This document shows, piece by piece, positions 1 to 11,840 of a stretch of 64,000 nucleotides of DNA (the first letter of the stretch is position 1; each line of letters starts with the position of its first letter). The notes beneath the pieces were generated by a model. That model did no database searches and was not told the origin of the DNA. It saw only the letters and a program-made list of their open reading frames with translations. Source of the stretch: Aspidapion aeneum (lineage: Eukaryota > Arthropoda > Insecta > Coleoptera > Brentidae); NCBI GenBank assembly GCA_963576565.1, contig OY755039.1, positions 26,984,602 through 27,048,601 on the forward strand, in the 5' to 3' direction. Position numbers and translations under genes: made by a program.

Positions 1-1205
1 GACACCCTGTATCTTGTAAACGGCAAGTCCGAAAAGTTTGAAAGTGCTCTCCTGGGGTTAAGCAGGCGTGGGACTGTGCATGGCTCGGGTTTGGTTGGGA
101 TCGGGGTTTTGCAGTGTAGGGGGTGGCCGGGTTTGTATGGGAGCCCCATATATAAGATATGTTTTTGGAAAATTGTGAATGTTACCTAAAATTGTCTATT
201 TGTACTTAAAACTTTAAACTTTTTATCAGTATTTTTAATTTATTTCGTTTTACTTTTTATTCTTACTTTTTTAATTCATTTTATTTGTATCTATATTAAA
301 AAATATTTTATTTTCTTAAGTTGTTACCTTTTCATTATAGAACTTAAGTAGTTAGCCTAGGCAGGATCAATTTAGTTAAATTTAGTTGCTTTATTAGTAT
401 CAAATTTGATTTAAGTTAGCTTTGTCAATAAGGATTTATGTGCCTTGGACAATAAAGCATGTTTTACTACTACTACTACTACTACTAAAACAGCAGTGTT
501 TTTACGTTGTTTTCTAGTGAATTCTAAGTATATTTTTATCAACGTCAAAATCACATTAGGTTCACGCCTTTTCTACACGAATTTTAAAACGCGACTTGCA
601 TGGCTTTTCTACTAAATATTTTTGAGATTTTACTGGAAGCAGCGCCACCTATGGGCGACATTTTTCACTTTGATGAAATTTATCCGGGAGTGCTTTGGCC
701 TCTAAACTCCAAAAACCAGTTAACGAACTGATCCCTGATCCTTTACGATCACGACGCATCAGTTATTAACCTGATATAGACACATTAATATTGTGTGAAC
801 GTGTTTACTGTTCAATGATCTTGCTTAGCTTTTTTTGTATTCATTTTTTTATCATTGCATATGTTGATAAAGTAGGTAGGATTATTTTTTATATTTATTT
901 ATATTAAATAAATAAAGCAAAAAATATACATGCTCATAAAACTCGAGGGGGTCAATTCCGAATTCTAAAGTACCTCGAAGACGAAAAACAAAATTAAGTC
1001 ATTACTTTAAATGTATTATGCTGGATTTACCCATTAGTTAGTCACATATTTATGATTATCCTTGAACAGAAACACAAATACATATTTATTTACTCATAAA
1101 CACAATCACAAACACAATTATATTGCAGAGAATATAGTTTGGTTAGTTGTGAGTGAGGGTTTATTTTTAAATATTTATGCAAATTTTGGAACTTTTTCAG
1201 TAATT
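1..1205. other. Upstream intron stretch with a retroposon tail
   Basis: No coding exon is seen. The first bases (acaccctgta) look like the right end of one of the TA-flanked MITEs with tacagggtgt ends found elsewhere in the window. Around 430-487 an AATAAA signal is followed by seven ACT triplets, which looks like the 3' end of a retroposon with a simple-repeat tail. The remainder is AT-rich intron without recognisable content. Confidence 0.4.
450..487 (+). repeat. AATAAA plus (ACT)n tail
   Basis: An AATAAA hexamer at 450 is followed by gcatgttttact and then a run of ACT triplets to 487. This arrangement is usual for the 3' end of non-LTR retroposons that end in a microsatellite instead of poly(A). 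The upstream body is not recognised, so the element type is open. Confidence 0.45.
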
Positions 1206-1372
1206 AAACTAAAATAAAGGGCCCGGCCCCTCAGAAACCTAAGATTCTTTTAACATATTTTATGAACAAAAAGATAAAATAGCATAAAATAAGACATCAT
1301 AAGGCTCCGGGCCCGCCAGAGGCCTCGTCATCCCCCCCCCCCCAGGACATTCCTGGGTGCGTCACTGCTAGA
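1206..1372 (+). repeat. Dispersed repeat family E, copy 1 (hAT-like 3' end)
   Basis: This shares order and wording with 9560-9712 and, inverted, with 8855-8990: 'aacctaagat', a central 'atagcat(g)aaat' block, a run of C, then 'ttcctgggtgcg'. It ends in gtcactg where copy 2 has gccactg, and a CAGTG-type terminus is usual for hAT transposons. The other end and a target duplication were not found. The poly-C tract at 1333-1343 is part of the family. Confidence 0.5.
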
Positions 1373-1802
1373 GCTCACTGTGAGAAATATATTCAGGACG
1401 GAATGTTACATTTACCCCACCCCGTAGAATGTCGTTAAAATCAAGTTATGCATAAGCATATTATTACCCATACACCGACCTTTGCAATGTGAGCGCATAT
1501 CTTTAGCAAGGAATCGGGAACATCCAAAATTCCCCAGTAATCCAGCCGAGAAATCCATGAAAGCGATTCCGGTCTCCAGACTTCCTAAAGACCCGAAAAT
1601 TTAAGATTATAATGTCAACCCCTAATAGAGTATCCCTTTATCTAACCCCGGGTTAATTCACTCTACTTGCTTTACTATGGATCCCATTAACTTTGACAAC
1701 AAACTTGAAATTGAGTTTAGAGTTTAAGGTATCCCATCAACATGTATGTTTATTACAAAAAGTCAAAGACTTATCCACATATTAAAATATAATACCTTCT
1801 TA
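1373..1802. other. Intron without recognised content
   Basis: AT-rich non-coding DNA between two repeats. I see no open frame with family resemblance and no obvious terminal repeats. Confidence 0.4.
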
Positions 1803-2257
1803 CCTTCCTAGCCCGCGTAGCAATGGCTAAAGAAGGTATTATTTTCGACGAAATTAATTTTTTTGATATAATGCCGAAAATGTGTTATTTGGATGTATTT
1901 TGACCCATCTTAGCAATATGTCTGACTGTTTGTATGGGTGTATATTATTTCTGCCCGTAACACGATAGCTCCTAAACCGCTGAACCAATTTTCACAAAAG
2001 TTTCACGTAAAATAGTGTTCGACACTTTAACGAGCTGATTAGAATTTGGTCAAAATCCATTAATGCTAATGACAGTTGCTCGACAATTAAAAAGTTTGAA
2101 AAATGCTACCTTTTTAATGGAGCGTCGTCGTAGGTATCAATATGCGGTTTTCGGAATATAGTATACCAAATTTTGTTCAAAAACTTAATTTTCTGTTTTC
2201 AAGGTTGGCATGGCTTCTGGCTTCACTTGAAGAGTGCTAATAGGCTAGCTAGGAAGG
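1803..2257 (+). mobile_element. MITE family B, copy 1
   Basis: The ends are inverted: ccttcctagc at the left and gctaggaagg-like sequence at the right, each flanked by TA. The interior matches 62210-62660 in the same order, including 'cacgatagctcctaaaccgc', 'cgagctg' and 'aatgctaatgacag'. A 450-bp non-coding element with TA target sites fits a Tc1/mariner-type MITE. The superfamily assignment is inferred from the TA site only. Confidence 0.65.
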
Positions 2258-2340
2258 TATCAGTCTATTTGATTCACAGAGGTGAACGCTCACCTGACAA
2301 CCTGACATCACGTCACGTCAAGAATAAATGTCAGTTAGTT

Positions 2341-3263
2341 AGGGTGACCATATGTGTTTAGCGAAAAGGAGGACGTCAAAAACAAAAAAGCCGGATTTTC
2401 GATAAAAAAGCGGGACAAAACCGGTCAGTCCTAAAAAAATTTGATATAACCTAAAAAAAATCTTTTTCGACCAAAAAATTTGTATATAAATCAATAAAAA
2501 AACCACCTTGAAAAACTTTGACCAAAGAAGCGCATCTAGCCGAGCCATTTGCAAAAAAGAACTAAGCCAACAAAATAGGTTGGGGAGGGGGGTAAGATCG
2601 CTTAACACACCTCACAATGAATAAAAATTAGTATCTAAATAGAATTAAAAAAAGAAAATCTAAATAAACAACTATAAAATCGAAAAAAAGTAGGTACCTT
2701 TCGGAAAAAATTGCGCCATAGAAAAAGATTTGTAGGAACAAAACGGCGACGCAAGTGAACATTTAAAAAATAATGAAGCATTGTTCGTACTGACAGTTTC
2801 TACAATATTACAAAAACTACTAAAAAAGTTTAAAAAAAGCGTATACGTAGGCAAAATTTTTTATAATTTTTGGGAAAAATCACAAAGAAAAAACTGTAAG
2901 AAAATTTAAAAAAATTGCGCTGTAGGTGAAAATTTTCGAAAAATTAGGACATTTTCGAAAAAAATTAAACCTCAGGGAAATTGAGTAATTTTCTCTAAAA
3001 ATGCCGCCACAGAAAAAGAAAATTGGTAATTTTTTCACGATCAGTTGGCTCCTAATAAATTATGCTCATTGCGTTTGGCGGACTATATTTTAAGTTTGGG
3101 GGGCTAAACAGCCTTAACCCTCCCTAAGTTGCGCCCCTGGATGACCAAAAACAAAAGGTCTCTGGTCGAAAAAAGCCTGACGAAAAAAAAAGCCGGCCGG
3201 ACATTTTCATTTTGCCCAAAAAGACGGACTTGTCCGGCTTTATCCGGACGTATCGTCACCCTA
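2341..3263 (+). mobile_element. Non-autonomous hAT-like element with agggtgac ends
   Basis: The left end agggtgaccatatg and the right end, read inverted as agggtgacgatacg, are terminal inverted repeats. The repeat agttagtt lies directly before the element and again after it, an 8-bp (at least 7-bp) target duplication as made by hAT transposases. The subterminal zones are rich in ccgg motifs (kccggaca-like) on both sides. No transposase frame is present in the 923 bp. Confidence 0.7.
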
Positions 3264-3954
3264 AGTTAGTTTGCAGTTAATTTTTCCTGTAATCACAACA
3301 GATATTATTTCAATTGTCCTTTTTATTTTTAGTAGGTAACAGAAAATATTGATTTTAAAAATTTTAAACAGTTGCGACTGTTTTTAATTTTATTTTTGCT
3401 AAATGTTTTAAAAATAAATAAGCCGACTGACACACAGATTAAAATAAAAATATTATGGGCCAGACACACAATTTAAACGCGTTATAAATCGCTTCGGTGT
3501 TATTATACGGATTAACATAATGGGTTCCGCTAACAATAAATTTTTCGAAAAAGAAAAAATATATAGATTTTTGGGTCAAAAAGTTACAAATAACAATTTT
3601 CCGAAAAAATTTTGTGAACATAATGTGTCATTTTTAGCGGAAATTGTTCTAACATTGCGGCAGTCTATAAAATTCAAATTTTTTATTGAAAATAGCATTT
3701 TATATTCCAAGGGATAAAAATACGTTTTTATCACTTTTCATCCCTGATTTCTACTTTTTGTCGCTGCTCTGGCACTTTTAATACCTGATTTTTACTTTTT
3801 AAGTATAAAAATGAACGCGTTATATTATTATATAGAATATACTCTACAATGTCGGTTTAAAACTTTTTTCTACGTTATCCGACGCATATTCTCCACCCCC
3901 TTCGATCCTGACAATCATCTTCCTTCAGGTTTTTTTGACTCATTGATCTTTGGA
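3264..3954. other. Intron without recognised content
   Basis: AT-rich sequence. Short open frames on both strands overlap one another here and have no family resemblance. Nothing supportable is seen. Confidence 0.4.
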
Positions 3955-4165
3955 TTGACTGTTGCCATTATATTTTAGGATGCTCTCTTTTTCTGTGTCG
4001 TATTGGTTGCCATTCTAGTACCTGCTTTGGTAATCTTTCGTCGTTCATCCGTTGTACATGGCCGTACCATATCAGTTTTCTTTTAGTGATGTCATCCGTT
4101 ATGCCTCCCTCGATTCTCATGCATTCTTTATTTTACGATTTCAGTTATTATGTGATCTGTTCCAG
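3955..4165 (-). pseudogene. LINE (RTE-type) C-terminal fragment
   Basis: Translated on the minus strand this reads ...DDITKRKLIWYGHVQRMNDE followed by RLPKQVLEWQP. That is the tail typical of RTE-like LINE polyproteins (WxGHVxRM...R.P+.vl.W.P). It is the same family as the fragments at 7448-7645 and 12885-13965. Only the region after the reverse transcriptase is present, so the copy is strongly truncated and inactive. Confidence 0.6.
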
Positions 4166-4597
4166 ATATTCTCATTGATCTTTTTTGTTTTGTATTTTTC
4201 TGTTACGCCACAATTCGAATATACCAAAATATAATATAGTAGAATATACCAAGTGAAACAAATTATTATTAAATTTAGGGACTAAAGAGTTCTACATTAG
4301 TCTCTAGTTTGAGTCAGTAAAATCACCCTTTTGATCCCTAGAGAGTCAAATCTAACTTTGAATCCCTAGTGTTAAAAATGATTTTATCCTTAGGGATTAA
4401 AAGTACTTTTAATCGAAAGGAATTTTGTATGTATGTATGAGTGTATCGTAGATTTTAACAAATCAGCTTGTTTGCGTCTCGCAGGCTTTCTTTTTAAATG
4501 TAATAGCAACTTCTCAAGACACACTTAGATTTTGTGTTAAATATTAACCCTCCATGAAAGACTGGCAATCACTAGGATGACATTTTATACTTAGAGT
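4166..4597. other. Intron without recognised content
   Basis: AT-rich DNA between a LINE stub and a hAT element. The last 8 bases (cttagagt) are the left target duplication of the hAT at 4598. Confidence 0.4.
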
Positions 4598-5712
4598 CAG
4601 TGGCGGCTCGTGAAGTATAAGAAAGGGTGTGCGCTATAATAAGTGAGTCGAAATAAATTTAAAATAAATAAAGTTAAAAAAAATTGCATGTTTATTTGTA
4701 GCCAAATAAAAGAACTTATGGTATATTGGTTTTTAGCCAACGATGGATAACATTAATTCAATGTACAAAACCGTTTTATCTTAGCTTTTGATTCAAATAC
4801 CATTTCATATTGTAATGTTCGTATACGTTGATTCAATGTTATCCGGTCATCGGCTGAAAATTAATGTTAAATTGATATTACGCACCTTTTTGTCAGTCCT
4901 GCTTTTTGTTTAGTTTCCTAGTCCTTAAATAATAATAATAACGAGTTTGTAACATCACATCCACAAATCCAGTTGTTTTTTTGGTAAATATCTTTTAAAA
5001 TTCCTACCTTCTTTTCTTTTGGAGTAAGTTTGCGATAATTCTAGTTCTGGAGTCGGCCTTCCTAATATTTTAATTTCAATTTTTTGATTTAAATTAAAGA
5101 AGGAAAAGCTTGCTACAATGTTTTGTACAGAATTAAGTCTTGAATTACTTCCAGGATTACCCGAACCCGAACTTATAACTGCCTCAGACATATTCGACAC
5201 TTGTAGCTAATAATTAACCCAAAAATTAAAAATTCACTTAAAAACTGCGTAAATAAATTTTAATTACGCCCAAACACGCATACTAACGATAATATAAACA
5301 GTAATCAGCTGAGAACTATAAAAAAAACGATGCAAGTGTGTATTGATTTAGCGCATCACCTCGCCCTTTTCTCGGCCGATATCCCGAGCATTTCCGATCC
5401 AATTGCGTGGCAAAAATTGGCTTAAAGAGGAACGCCGAATCCACGCGCACCTCCAGATTCAAGCCCGCCCTCTCATATCTCTAGATTCAAGCGAGGCGAT
5501 CGAAGGCCACCGTATGCGGCAGCAAGCGTCAACTCGAAAAGATATTAATTAGTTCCGTTAATGCTCGATAGATGCCACCAGCGGATCGGGATCATTAAAA
5601 AATAAATAAAAAACAACAGTAATTATTTAATAATAGTTTGTATTTATTTTTTTTTTCTTATTTTTGCTGGGGGTGCGCGCGCACCAGCGCTCCTATGGAC
5701 GAGTCGCCCCTG
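4598..5712 (-). mobile_element. hAT element, internally deleted (ZMYM-type)
   Basis: The left end cagtggcggctcgt and the right end, inverted as caggggcgactcgt, are terminal inverted repeats. The 8-bp sequence cttagagt is repeated exactly at 4590-4597 and 5713-5720, a perfect hAT target duplication. The ends resemble those at 36424, 38146 and 59375, so the window holds at least four related hAT elements. The coding strand is minus: a transposase N-terminal fragment sits at 4955-5200 and a possible C-terminal remnant near 4770-4865. Most of the transposase has been lost. Confidence 0.8.
4955..5200 (-). pseudogene. hAT transposase N-terminal fragment (ZMYM1-like)
   Basis: An 81-codon frame begins MSNMSEAVISSGSG and contains LGRPTPELELSQTYSKRK followed by GRNFKR. 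The 'GRPTP...Q...S...GR.F.R.F' order is typical of the segment just before the TTF/zinc-finger domain of hAT-derived ZMYM1-like proteins. Here the frame stops right after it, so the zinc finger, the catalytic RNase H-like fold and the dimerisation region are absent. It lies inside the hAT at 4598-5712 in the expected direction. Family assignment is from motif memory and not certain. Confidence 0.5.
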
Positions 5713-5720
5713 CTTAGAGT

Positions 5721-6339
5721 ATCGTTAATGAAATTATTACGGAGTAATTAAATAGCATTCAATGATTTTTAATTTTAATTATTTTTCCTATTATTAAGTG
5801 CATAAAATAGAAAATAGAAAAGATAAACTACGTGTCTAAAATGCAATTTAGTCTCTTCTCGGAAAATTGTAACCCTCCCTCAGGTCAGGCTACAAATTTT
5901 TTGCCTCGGGATTAATAGTACCACTTTAGTCCCTAGGTTTATAATGTTTTTATAATGTTTTATATTTAAACCCCTTGATTTTGTAAAGGTTTTTCAAAAA
6001 TTTTCTGTTTTGGCTCCCCAACTTTAATTTCGTTGTCGGCACCCAATTTCAATAAATTACTTCTTATAGTTACTTTGGCGACAGCCTGACAACTCTTCAT
6101 TACAATTAAATTTAATTAAATGACATTTTTTTGGAACAAATGCGGTAGGTTTAAACTTAAACTTATCCCAAAAGACCAAGATTTAGCATATAAAACTGCC
6201 GAAGCCGTTTTATATATCATAAATAACGTATTTATAGCGCTACTAAATTTAAATTTAGTTGCACACTTAATCCATGACTTAAAAGCTCATTTCAAATTGT
6301 TGTCATAATTTTTAAAGCATTTAAGTTTGACCTTTAATA
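5721..6339. other. Intron without recognised content
   Basis: AT-rich sequence. It contains several short runs of rearranged 'aaacttaaactt' wording near 6140-6175, and no gene or terminal repeat is seen. Confidence 0.35.
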
Positions 6340-6590
6340 GAGACTTATTGGAATAAAACCTGACTTTATTTTAGAGTCGGCTTTACAGCTGACTTTTCAA
6401 AATTGACATACCAAAGTCAAATTTAAAAATAAAGTCGCTAACTTTCCATTAATAAAATTACACACTGATAAATCAGGTTCTTAAATACACAAAGGGCGAA
6501 TTTTGAAAGAAAGCAGGTGCTTTTTATATGTAAATCTGTCACTATACTGCTGATTTTAAAATAAGGTCAGGTTTTATTTCAATAAGTGTC
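6340..6590 (+). mobile_element. MITE family C, copy 1
   Basis: The element starts gagacttattggaataaaac and ends in the inverted form (gttttatttcaataagtgtc), flanked by TA on both sides. The same ends and a similar interior ('caaagtcaaatttaaaaata', 'cgctaacttt') occur at 42486-42761, and a diverged copy at 60147-60423 interrupts a transposase. The arms are self-complementary through most of the 250 bp, so a transcript would fold into a hairpin. Confidence 0.75.
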
Positions 6591-6592
6591 TA

Positions 6593-7447
6593 ATATCGTG
6601 CACGGTTACTTTCTTTAGGACAAGAGGATATCACAACAAAATATGTACCGCGTGAACAAATCCACATATAGGGGGCCTAATTTCTATAAGAGGTTAAAAA
6701 ACAGATAATAGTGTATAGCATGTATTAAAGAGAGACAATACGCCCGATTCCCGTCAAAAGCGTTTCAGCGTTGCCAAAAATAACCTTGTAAAATATTAGA
6801 GGCGTGTTGTCCGTTACCTACGAAGCTCGTAAGTAGTGAGTGGTCGCAGTCGTCAAAGGGCGGACAACCTAAAACATTTGTTAAGTCCACTTTACAAAAG
6901 GTGACCTACTTAACGTGAAAATTTAATTTTTTATTTTATTAAATGTGAGTTTTAGGTCCTAAAACACCGAAATCGGTGAATAAAATAAATTGTCTGTTTG
7001 AATACACGCTAAAATAAATCAAGAACACCTTTAATCATTCTAACCCAATATGTTTTTTGTTGGCATTAGATTTTGGTTAAAAGGAAAGGGTTATTATTAT
7101 TGTTTAAATAATATTACCTTAAAACTATCAGTTGTGGTTTAAGAGGGACTACTACTCATAATTTTGATATTCATTTGAGGCTTTATACCACCTTTGCCGC
7201 CCCCCCCCCCTAGGGTCTCGCACCCCTCCCACGTCCCCTACCCACCCTGCGCCACTGTGGTCTACCATTACCTTTTTTTTGAGGTTGAACGAAAAACGCA
7301 TTACAAAAACTAAAATTAAATAATATAAATAGGTAGATTACCTGTTGATTGGTAAGTTATATTTCAAACAAAATTGACTTTAGTGAATAAGAAACAAAAA
7401 TTAATAACCAGAATAACACCTTAAAATACTATATATATTTATCGGTT
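6593..7447. other. Intron with a hAT-like C-rich end
   Basis: Mostly AT-rich non-coding DNA. At 7199-7258 a long C run and a C-rich stretch end in gcgccactg, resembling the 3' end of family E (1206-1372, 9560-9712). It is too short to classify. Confidence 0.35.
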
Positions 7448-7645
7448 TCACAACGTTCTACGTCTTCCGATACCCAATCTCCACTCGTTTCTGTTTGCCC
7501 ATAATTCATCATCTAGGCCTCTTATTCTTATTTCACTGTCTATTTCTTCTCTCCAGCTTCTCCTTCGTCGTCCTCGTTTTCTTCGGCCAGTTGGTTTCCA
7601 TTGTAGTATTTGTTTAGGTAGTCTTTCATCATTCATTCCACCCCC
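7448..7645 (-). pseudogene. LINE (RTE-type) extreme C-terminus
   Basis: The minus-strand frame reads MNDERLPKQILQWKPTGRRK, then RGRRRRSWREEI, later RGLDDELWANRNEWR and a stop. The arginine-rich 'GRRKRGR..' basic stretch followed by 'W..R..WR.G' is the end of RTE-like LINE proteins. The MNDERLPKQ wording is shared with 3955-4165, so these are copies of one LINE family. The part upstream of 7645 is unrelated, which marks a 5' truncation, the normal outcome of abortive target-primed reverse transcription. Confidence 0.6.
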
Positions 7646-8211
7646 GTGAAAATGGCATACGGAATATAACAGCGCGAACAGCGCCTGCGATCTGGACAAG
7701 GGACTAAATTGGAACTAAACATAATGACGTTTGACAGTATCATCCTGTTCTGTGGTTTGACTGCTGTTGTGGGAAAGAGAAAGAGAGCCCACCAGAACAG
7801 ACAGAAAGAGAGACACGCGACACACCTGAATTTATTCTGTGGTGAATGTCATTTTTGTCGGGTGTTTCCCTCAATCTGATTTTTGATAAAAAAAACTAAA
7901 ATCAAATCATTGTGTACTAGATCGGCATATTTTGTGAGTCTAACAAGCAGTAGCAGTGTAAAAAAGAAGCAGCAGCAGTATAAAAAACAAGGAGCAGCAT
8001 ATAAAAAGCAGTCCATTCAACGACCCCATACCAGTGAGTTTTAAGGTGGATTTATTGTTCGTTAATGTAAGGGGTAAGTTCATTTATTTAGGCTTACTTC
8101 ATACTTTCCACTATGAACAATGGAAATTTTTATTTTAAGTAAGGCCGCCTTGTTTATGATAAAAACAAATAGGTTCTAACTTATAAGTCTAAGCTGTTAC
8201 TACTTCTAAAG
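7646..8211. other. Intron with purine-rich and CAGCAG-rich patches
   Basis: There is a gagag-rich patch at about 7770-7815 and scattered 'agcagcag' triplets at 7950-8005, but no open frame or terminal repeats are evident. Confidence 0.35.
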
Positions 8212-8744
8212 AGTTACAGTGATCTATCACTCAGCTGCGACACAGTTTTATGCCAAAAACCACCTTCGCTTAGTTTCTACTACCAAAAAACCAACTACTA
8301 CCTCCTTCTGTGGCTTCTATCCCCAAAAAACCAACTACTACCACCTTCCCCTACTTCTAACCCCAAAAAACAAACTACTACTACCTTCGCTGAGCTTCTA
8401 CCCCTAAAAAACCAACTACTGCCATCTTCTTCTAGTCTCTGCCACCAAAAAACCAACTTCTACCAACGCTTATCTTCTACCACTAAAAAACCAACTACTA
8501 CCTCCTTTGATTATGATTGTAGTATTTGGTTTTTTGGTGGTAGAAGCTAGGGGAACTTGGTAGTAGTTGGTTTTTTGCTGGTAGAAGCTAGGGGAAGGTG
8601 GAAGTAGTTACTTTATTGCTGGTAGAAGGTAGCAAAAGTTGGTAGTAGTTTGTTTTTTGGTGGTAGAAGGTAATCTAAGGGGATAGTAGTTGGTTTTTAG
8701 TGTAAACCTGATCTGTACCTAAGTGATAGATAGATAGGTAACTG
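8212..8744. mobile_element. Foldback element built of inverted minisatellite arrays
   Basis: The outer ends agttacagtgatctatcact and agtgatagatagataggtaa are inverted. Between them a unit of roughly 50 bp (core caaaaaaccaactactac, then a cttc/cctt-rich spacer) is repeated about six times on one strand up to about 8510. It then appears in reverse complement (gtagtagttggttttttg) about four times up to 8700. Tandem subrepeats in mirror-image arms are the structure of FB-like foldback transposons. The apparent 62-aa frame at 8219 is simply the repeat translated. Confidence 0.65.
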
Positions 8745-8854
8745 TTTGGGAGTGGTAGCAGCTGTAATTTATTAGTTAGGGTTGTTTTAACCTCAAACAA
8801 TACACTCCAATATCAAAAAGTATAAAAAGGTCATTAAAATTTTGATCTGTAAAA

Positions 8855-8990
8855 TATAGGAAGGGGGGATGGGTGGTACCCCATGAGGCCATATTTTATG
8901 TTTGTATTCATGAAATATGTGGAAAAAATTAGAAAAAACTTTGCTTTTGGGGGGGCTGCCCCTGACATATATGCCACTGTGTAGACCCAT
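8855..8990 (-). repeat. Dispersed repeat family E, inverted copy
   Basis: Read on the minus strand it gives ttccacatatttcatgaata, then a catgaggc block and a C/G-rich tract, in the order seen at 9560-9712. The two copies lie about 570 bp apart in opposite orientation. The plus-strand end near 8985 is atgccactgtg, again a CACTG-type terminus. Confidence 0.45.
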
Positions 8991-9559
8991 GTTTGTAGGA
9001 TAATACATTTTTTTGTTGCATCTTACTGCTTACTTTATGGCAATATGGCTTTGTTTGTTATTGTTATTGCTATATAGCTTTAAAATTCCTGCCTCCCTGC
9101 TTAATAAGTTTGACTTAAGCCCTGTTCTGACTGCATCAAACCCATGTCACTATATCCGATGATGGCACTTGGAATGAGATGGTTGCATGCATTTTAGAGA
9201 AACTTTCATAGTGACAAATCAGCTTTACAGCCCCAACTATAAACTCAACTTTACTGTATCAATTTGATCATGGCACATACCTGTTCTTTTCTGGGGAGAA
9301 AGAGATGTGTCAATATGGAACTGAAACAGTATCCATGAGTTTTATAAATAGCATTTTTTATTGCCTAATACCCTGTTCGGACTGTGCAACTTTTCCATGC
9401 ATGCAACTTTTGTGTCCTCTCTCTCACTCAGATAATGTTACTTAAAGAGAGACAGAACAAACAAGTTGCATGCTTTGTTTGGAAATGAAATGAATGAAAA
9501 TTTGTTTTATTTTTAAGTAAAACAAACACTGTTTTTTAATTTTGCAAAGGCAGCTTTGT

Positions 9560-9712
9560 GTTCCCCTCAGATAGGCCCCAAACCTAAGATTTTTTTAATA
9601 TATTTTCCACATATTTCATGAATAAACACAAAAAATAGCATGAAATACGACATCATGAAGCCTCGCCCACACCCCCCCCCCCCAAGACATATTCCTGGGT
9701 GCGCCACTGCAT
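9560..9712 (+). repeat. Dispersed repeat family E, copy 2
   Basis: It contains 'aacctaagatt', 'ccacatatttcatgaataaa', 'atagcatgaaatacgacatc', a run of C and the end 'cctgggtgcgccactg'. The order is that of 1206-1372. The terminus reads inverted as cagtggcgcacccagg, a widespread invertebrate hAT-like end. Only this end is present. Confidence 0.5.
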
Positions 9713-11164
9713 AAGCTGTAAAATAATATTTTATTCTGAATAATTACCGGACAATGTAATCTCAAAGCTAAATTTGTATTCAGGGTAGTAATGCTATGTT
9801 TTTTGAACAGGTGTCAATTGGAGCTTCAGCAGTCATGTTTTCTAAGGTGGTTTATAAAGTTTCACTTAGTTTTATTTTAATAAATCTAAATTTTTTAACA
9901 ATCTTAGTGGAAAGTTTGGTTTGGTGAAGTCAAAACATAATAATAATTTCTTATGGTAGTGATAGTAGTAATTATTTATTTTTCGCAATTTTTACTGTAA
10001 AATCTTTTAAAATAAAAATTTTATATAAAATAAAGTTTTTTTTGTTTTATTTATTTTTATTTAATTATTTTAGACAGGTTTTCTTTCTAACATAAAAATT
10101 TTTGTTGGTCCCCCAAAAGAGGATTCTGCTCACAAACAATATTTTATAGCTTGTGAAAAAAGAAAACAACTAAATAATTTTTTTTACATGTCAATTGTAA
10201 TCTCAAAAAATGTTTTTTTTCACTTGTTGACACATGTTAAAAAAAATATTTTTTTTAAACTTTTGAATATGGTGGGGGGTGTGACTGTTCTATCAGAAAA
10301 AGGTAGTTGTTATTTTGTCTGCAAATTCTATTACATGTCAAAACTTCAGAAATCTTTAAACTAGAACAGGTCATTATTCGCATAACTTATATTATCATGG
10401 CTTTTTTCTAAGTAAGGCCTGGTTTACCCAAAAACTTAATGCACAATGAACAAACTCATTGCTTAATTTTAATATCTCTATTTCCATCTCCTTAGTATTG
10501 TAGACATAAAGTATAAACACTAAATCTTTCCATTGTGCATTATGTTATGGGTAAATTAGGCATAAAATAGAAAGTTCACATTACTTTGTTAAGTAATCTT
10601 ATCTACAGTTTGACTAATGGTATCCGACCCTCGGAACCGAAATCAAAAAATATATTTTTACACAAAACATAAAGCCCAATTGTGTAAAATTTTAAACTAT
10701 ACAATATCAGGACATCCACAAAATCATATAAATTCATAAAATTTGACTTGTGTATTGTGTAAAAACATATTTTTTCATTTCTGTGCTGAGGATCAGATAC
10801 AATAAGTCAAACTGTATATACAAGTGGCCCATTTTGTCTTATTTTTATTACATATAATAGTGAGTTCATATTGCTCCAATGAAAGCTCCTAATTGTATTG
10901 TATTTAACATTTGGGGATATATTGTGCCTATATTACCTAATGAGTTTGACTACATTCTTGAAATATGTAATGCTCAAGGGGGAGAGGATTTAGCCTTGCA
11001 TTATATTCAATGTGCTTGTTTTTTAATGGGGGAAGCAGGCATATTTTTGTCAACCGCTACAAAAAACTGCAGACTACAACAAAAAAATAAATAGGATTTA
11101 TATTATAGCACTAGTGCAATATTGAACCATTATTCGAAATGTATGTAAGCCAAAATGGTTTATA
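9713..11164. other. Intron without recognised content
   Basis: About 1.4 kb of AT-rich DNA. A 71-codon open frame at 10879-11094 has no recognisable motif and I do not call it a gene. Confidence 0.4.
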
Positions 11165-11796
11165 TAGGGTGTTGTAAAATTCAATAAAATATTTTTAAAG
11201 ATAATTTCCTAGAGTGATTTCAAGACAAAAAGTTTATATAAACAAAGGTCTACAAACACTTAGTAGTAGAGATACAGGGTGTTTAAATTTACTTTTTTTA
11301 TATAGCTTTTACAGTTTTTGTGATATTTAGCTCAAATTTGGCTCGTATATTTACTTATAGGCACTACAAGTTAAGGCATGTCAAATAGGTTTTAATTAAT
11401 TTGTTTATTTTGATATACTCGCCATACCATACTGGAGCATTTTTTATTTTATGATAGCAGCCTTTGGTGCAACAGCCATTTTCTCTAAAATGGTGAAAGA
11501 TGCAAAAAAAATTCAGAAAAACAAAAAAGTTTGCAAATGAAACAAAGATTTAATTTCTTCTTCTGAAAAAGGGTCACTCTGTACATGTTTACTATTATTT
11601 GGCATGTCTAAAAGTGTAGTGCCTATAGCTTAATTTGCCAAATTTGAACTAAATATCTCGAAAAGTACAAGAGCTATAAAAAACTAAATAAAAGAAACTT
11701 TAAAACAAGGCGTTTAAGGTTATATAAAAATTTTGCCTTGAAACCACTTAAGGAATTCAACACTAAAATTATGTTATTGAATTATGAAACACCCTG
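11165..11796. mobile_element. Foldback MITE with tagggtgt ends, 632 bp
   Basis: The left arm (tagggtgttgtaaaattcaa) and the right arm read inverted (cagggtgtttcataattcaa) match in order for about 300 bp. They share 'gtgatttcaagacaaaa' versus 'gtggtttcaaggcaaaa' and 'ataggcactaca' in both. TA flanks each end. There is no transposase frame. It belongs to a set of TA-inserted elements with similar 8-10 bp tips but different interiors (48312, 56856, 57825, 26110). Confidence 0.75.
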
Positions 11797-11840
11797 TATA
11801 ATGTGTATTTTATAAAAACTTATTTCAATATGTAAATAAA

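Noticed and set aside
8219..8407. 62-codon proline/tyrosine-rich frame
   Set aside because: It is a minisatellite of the foldback element.
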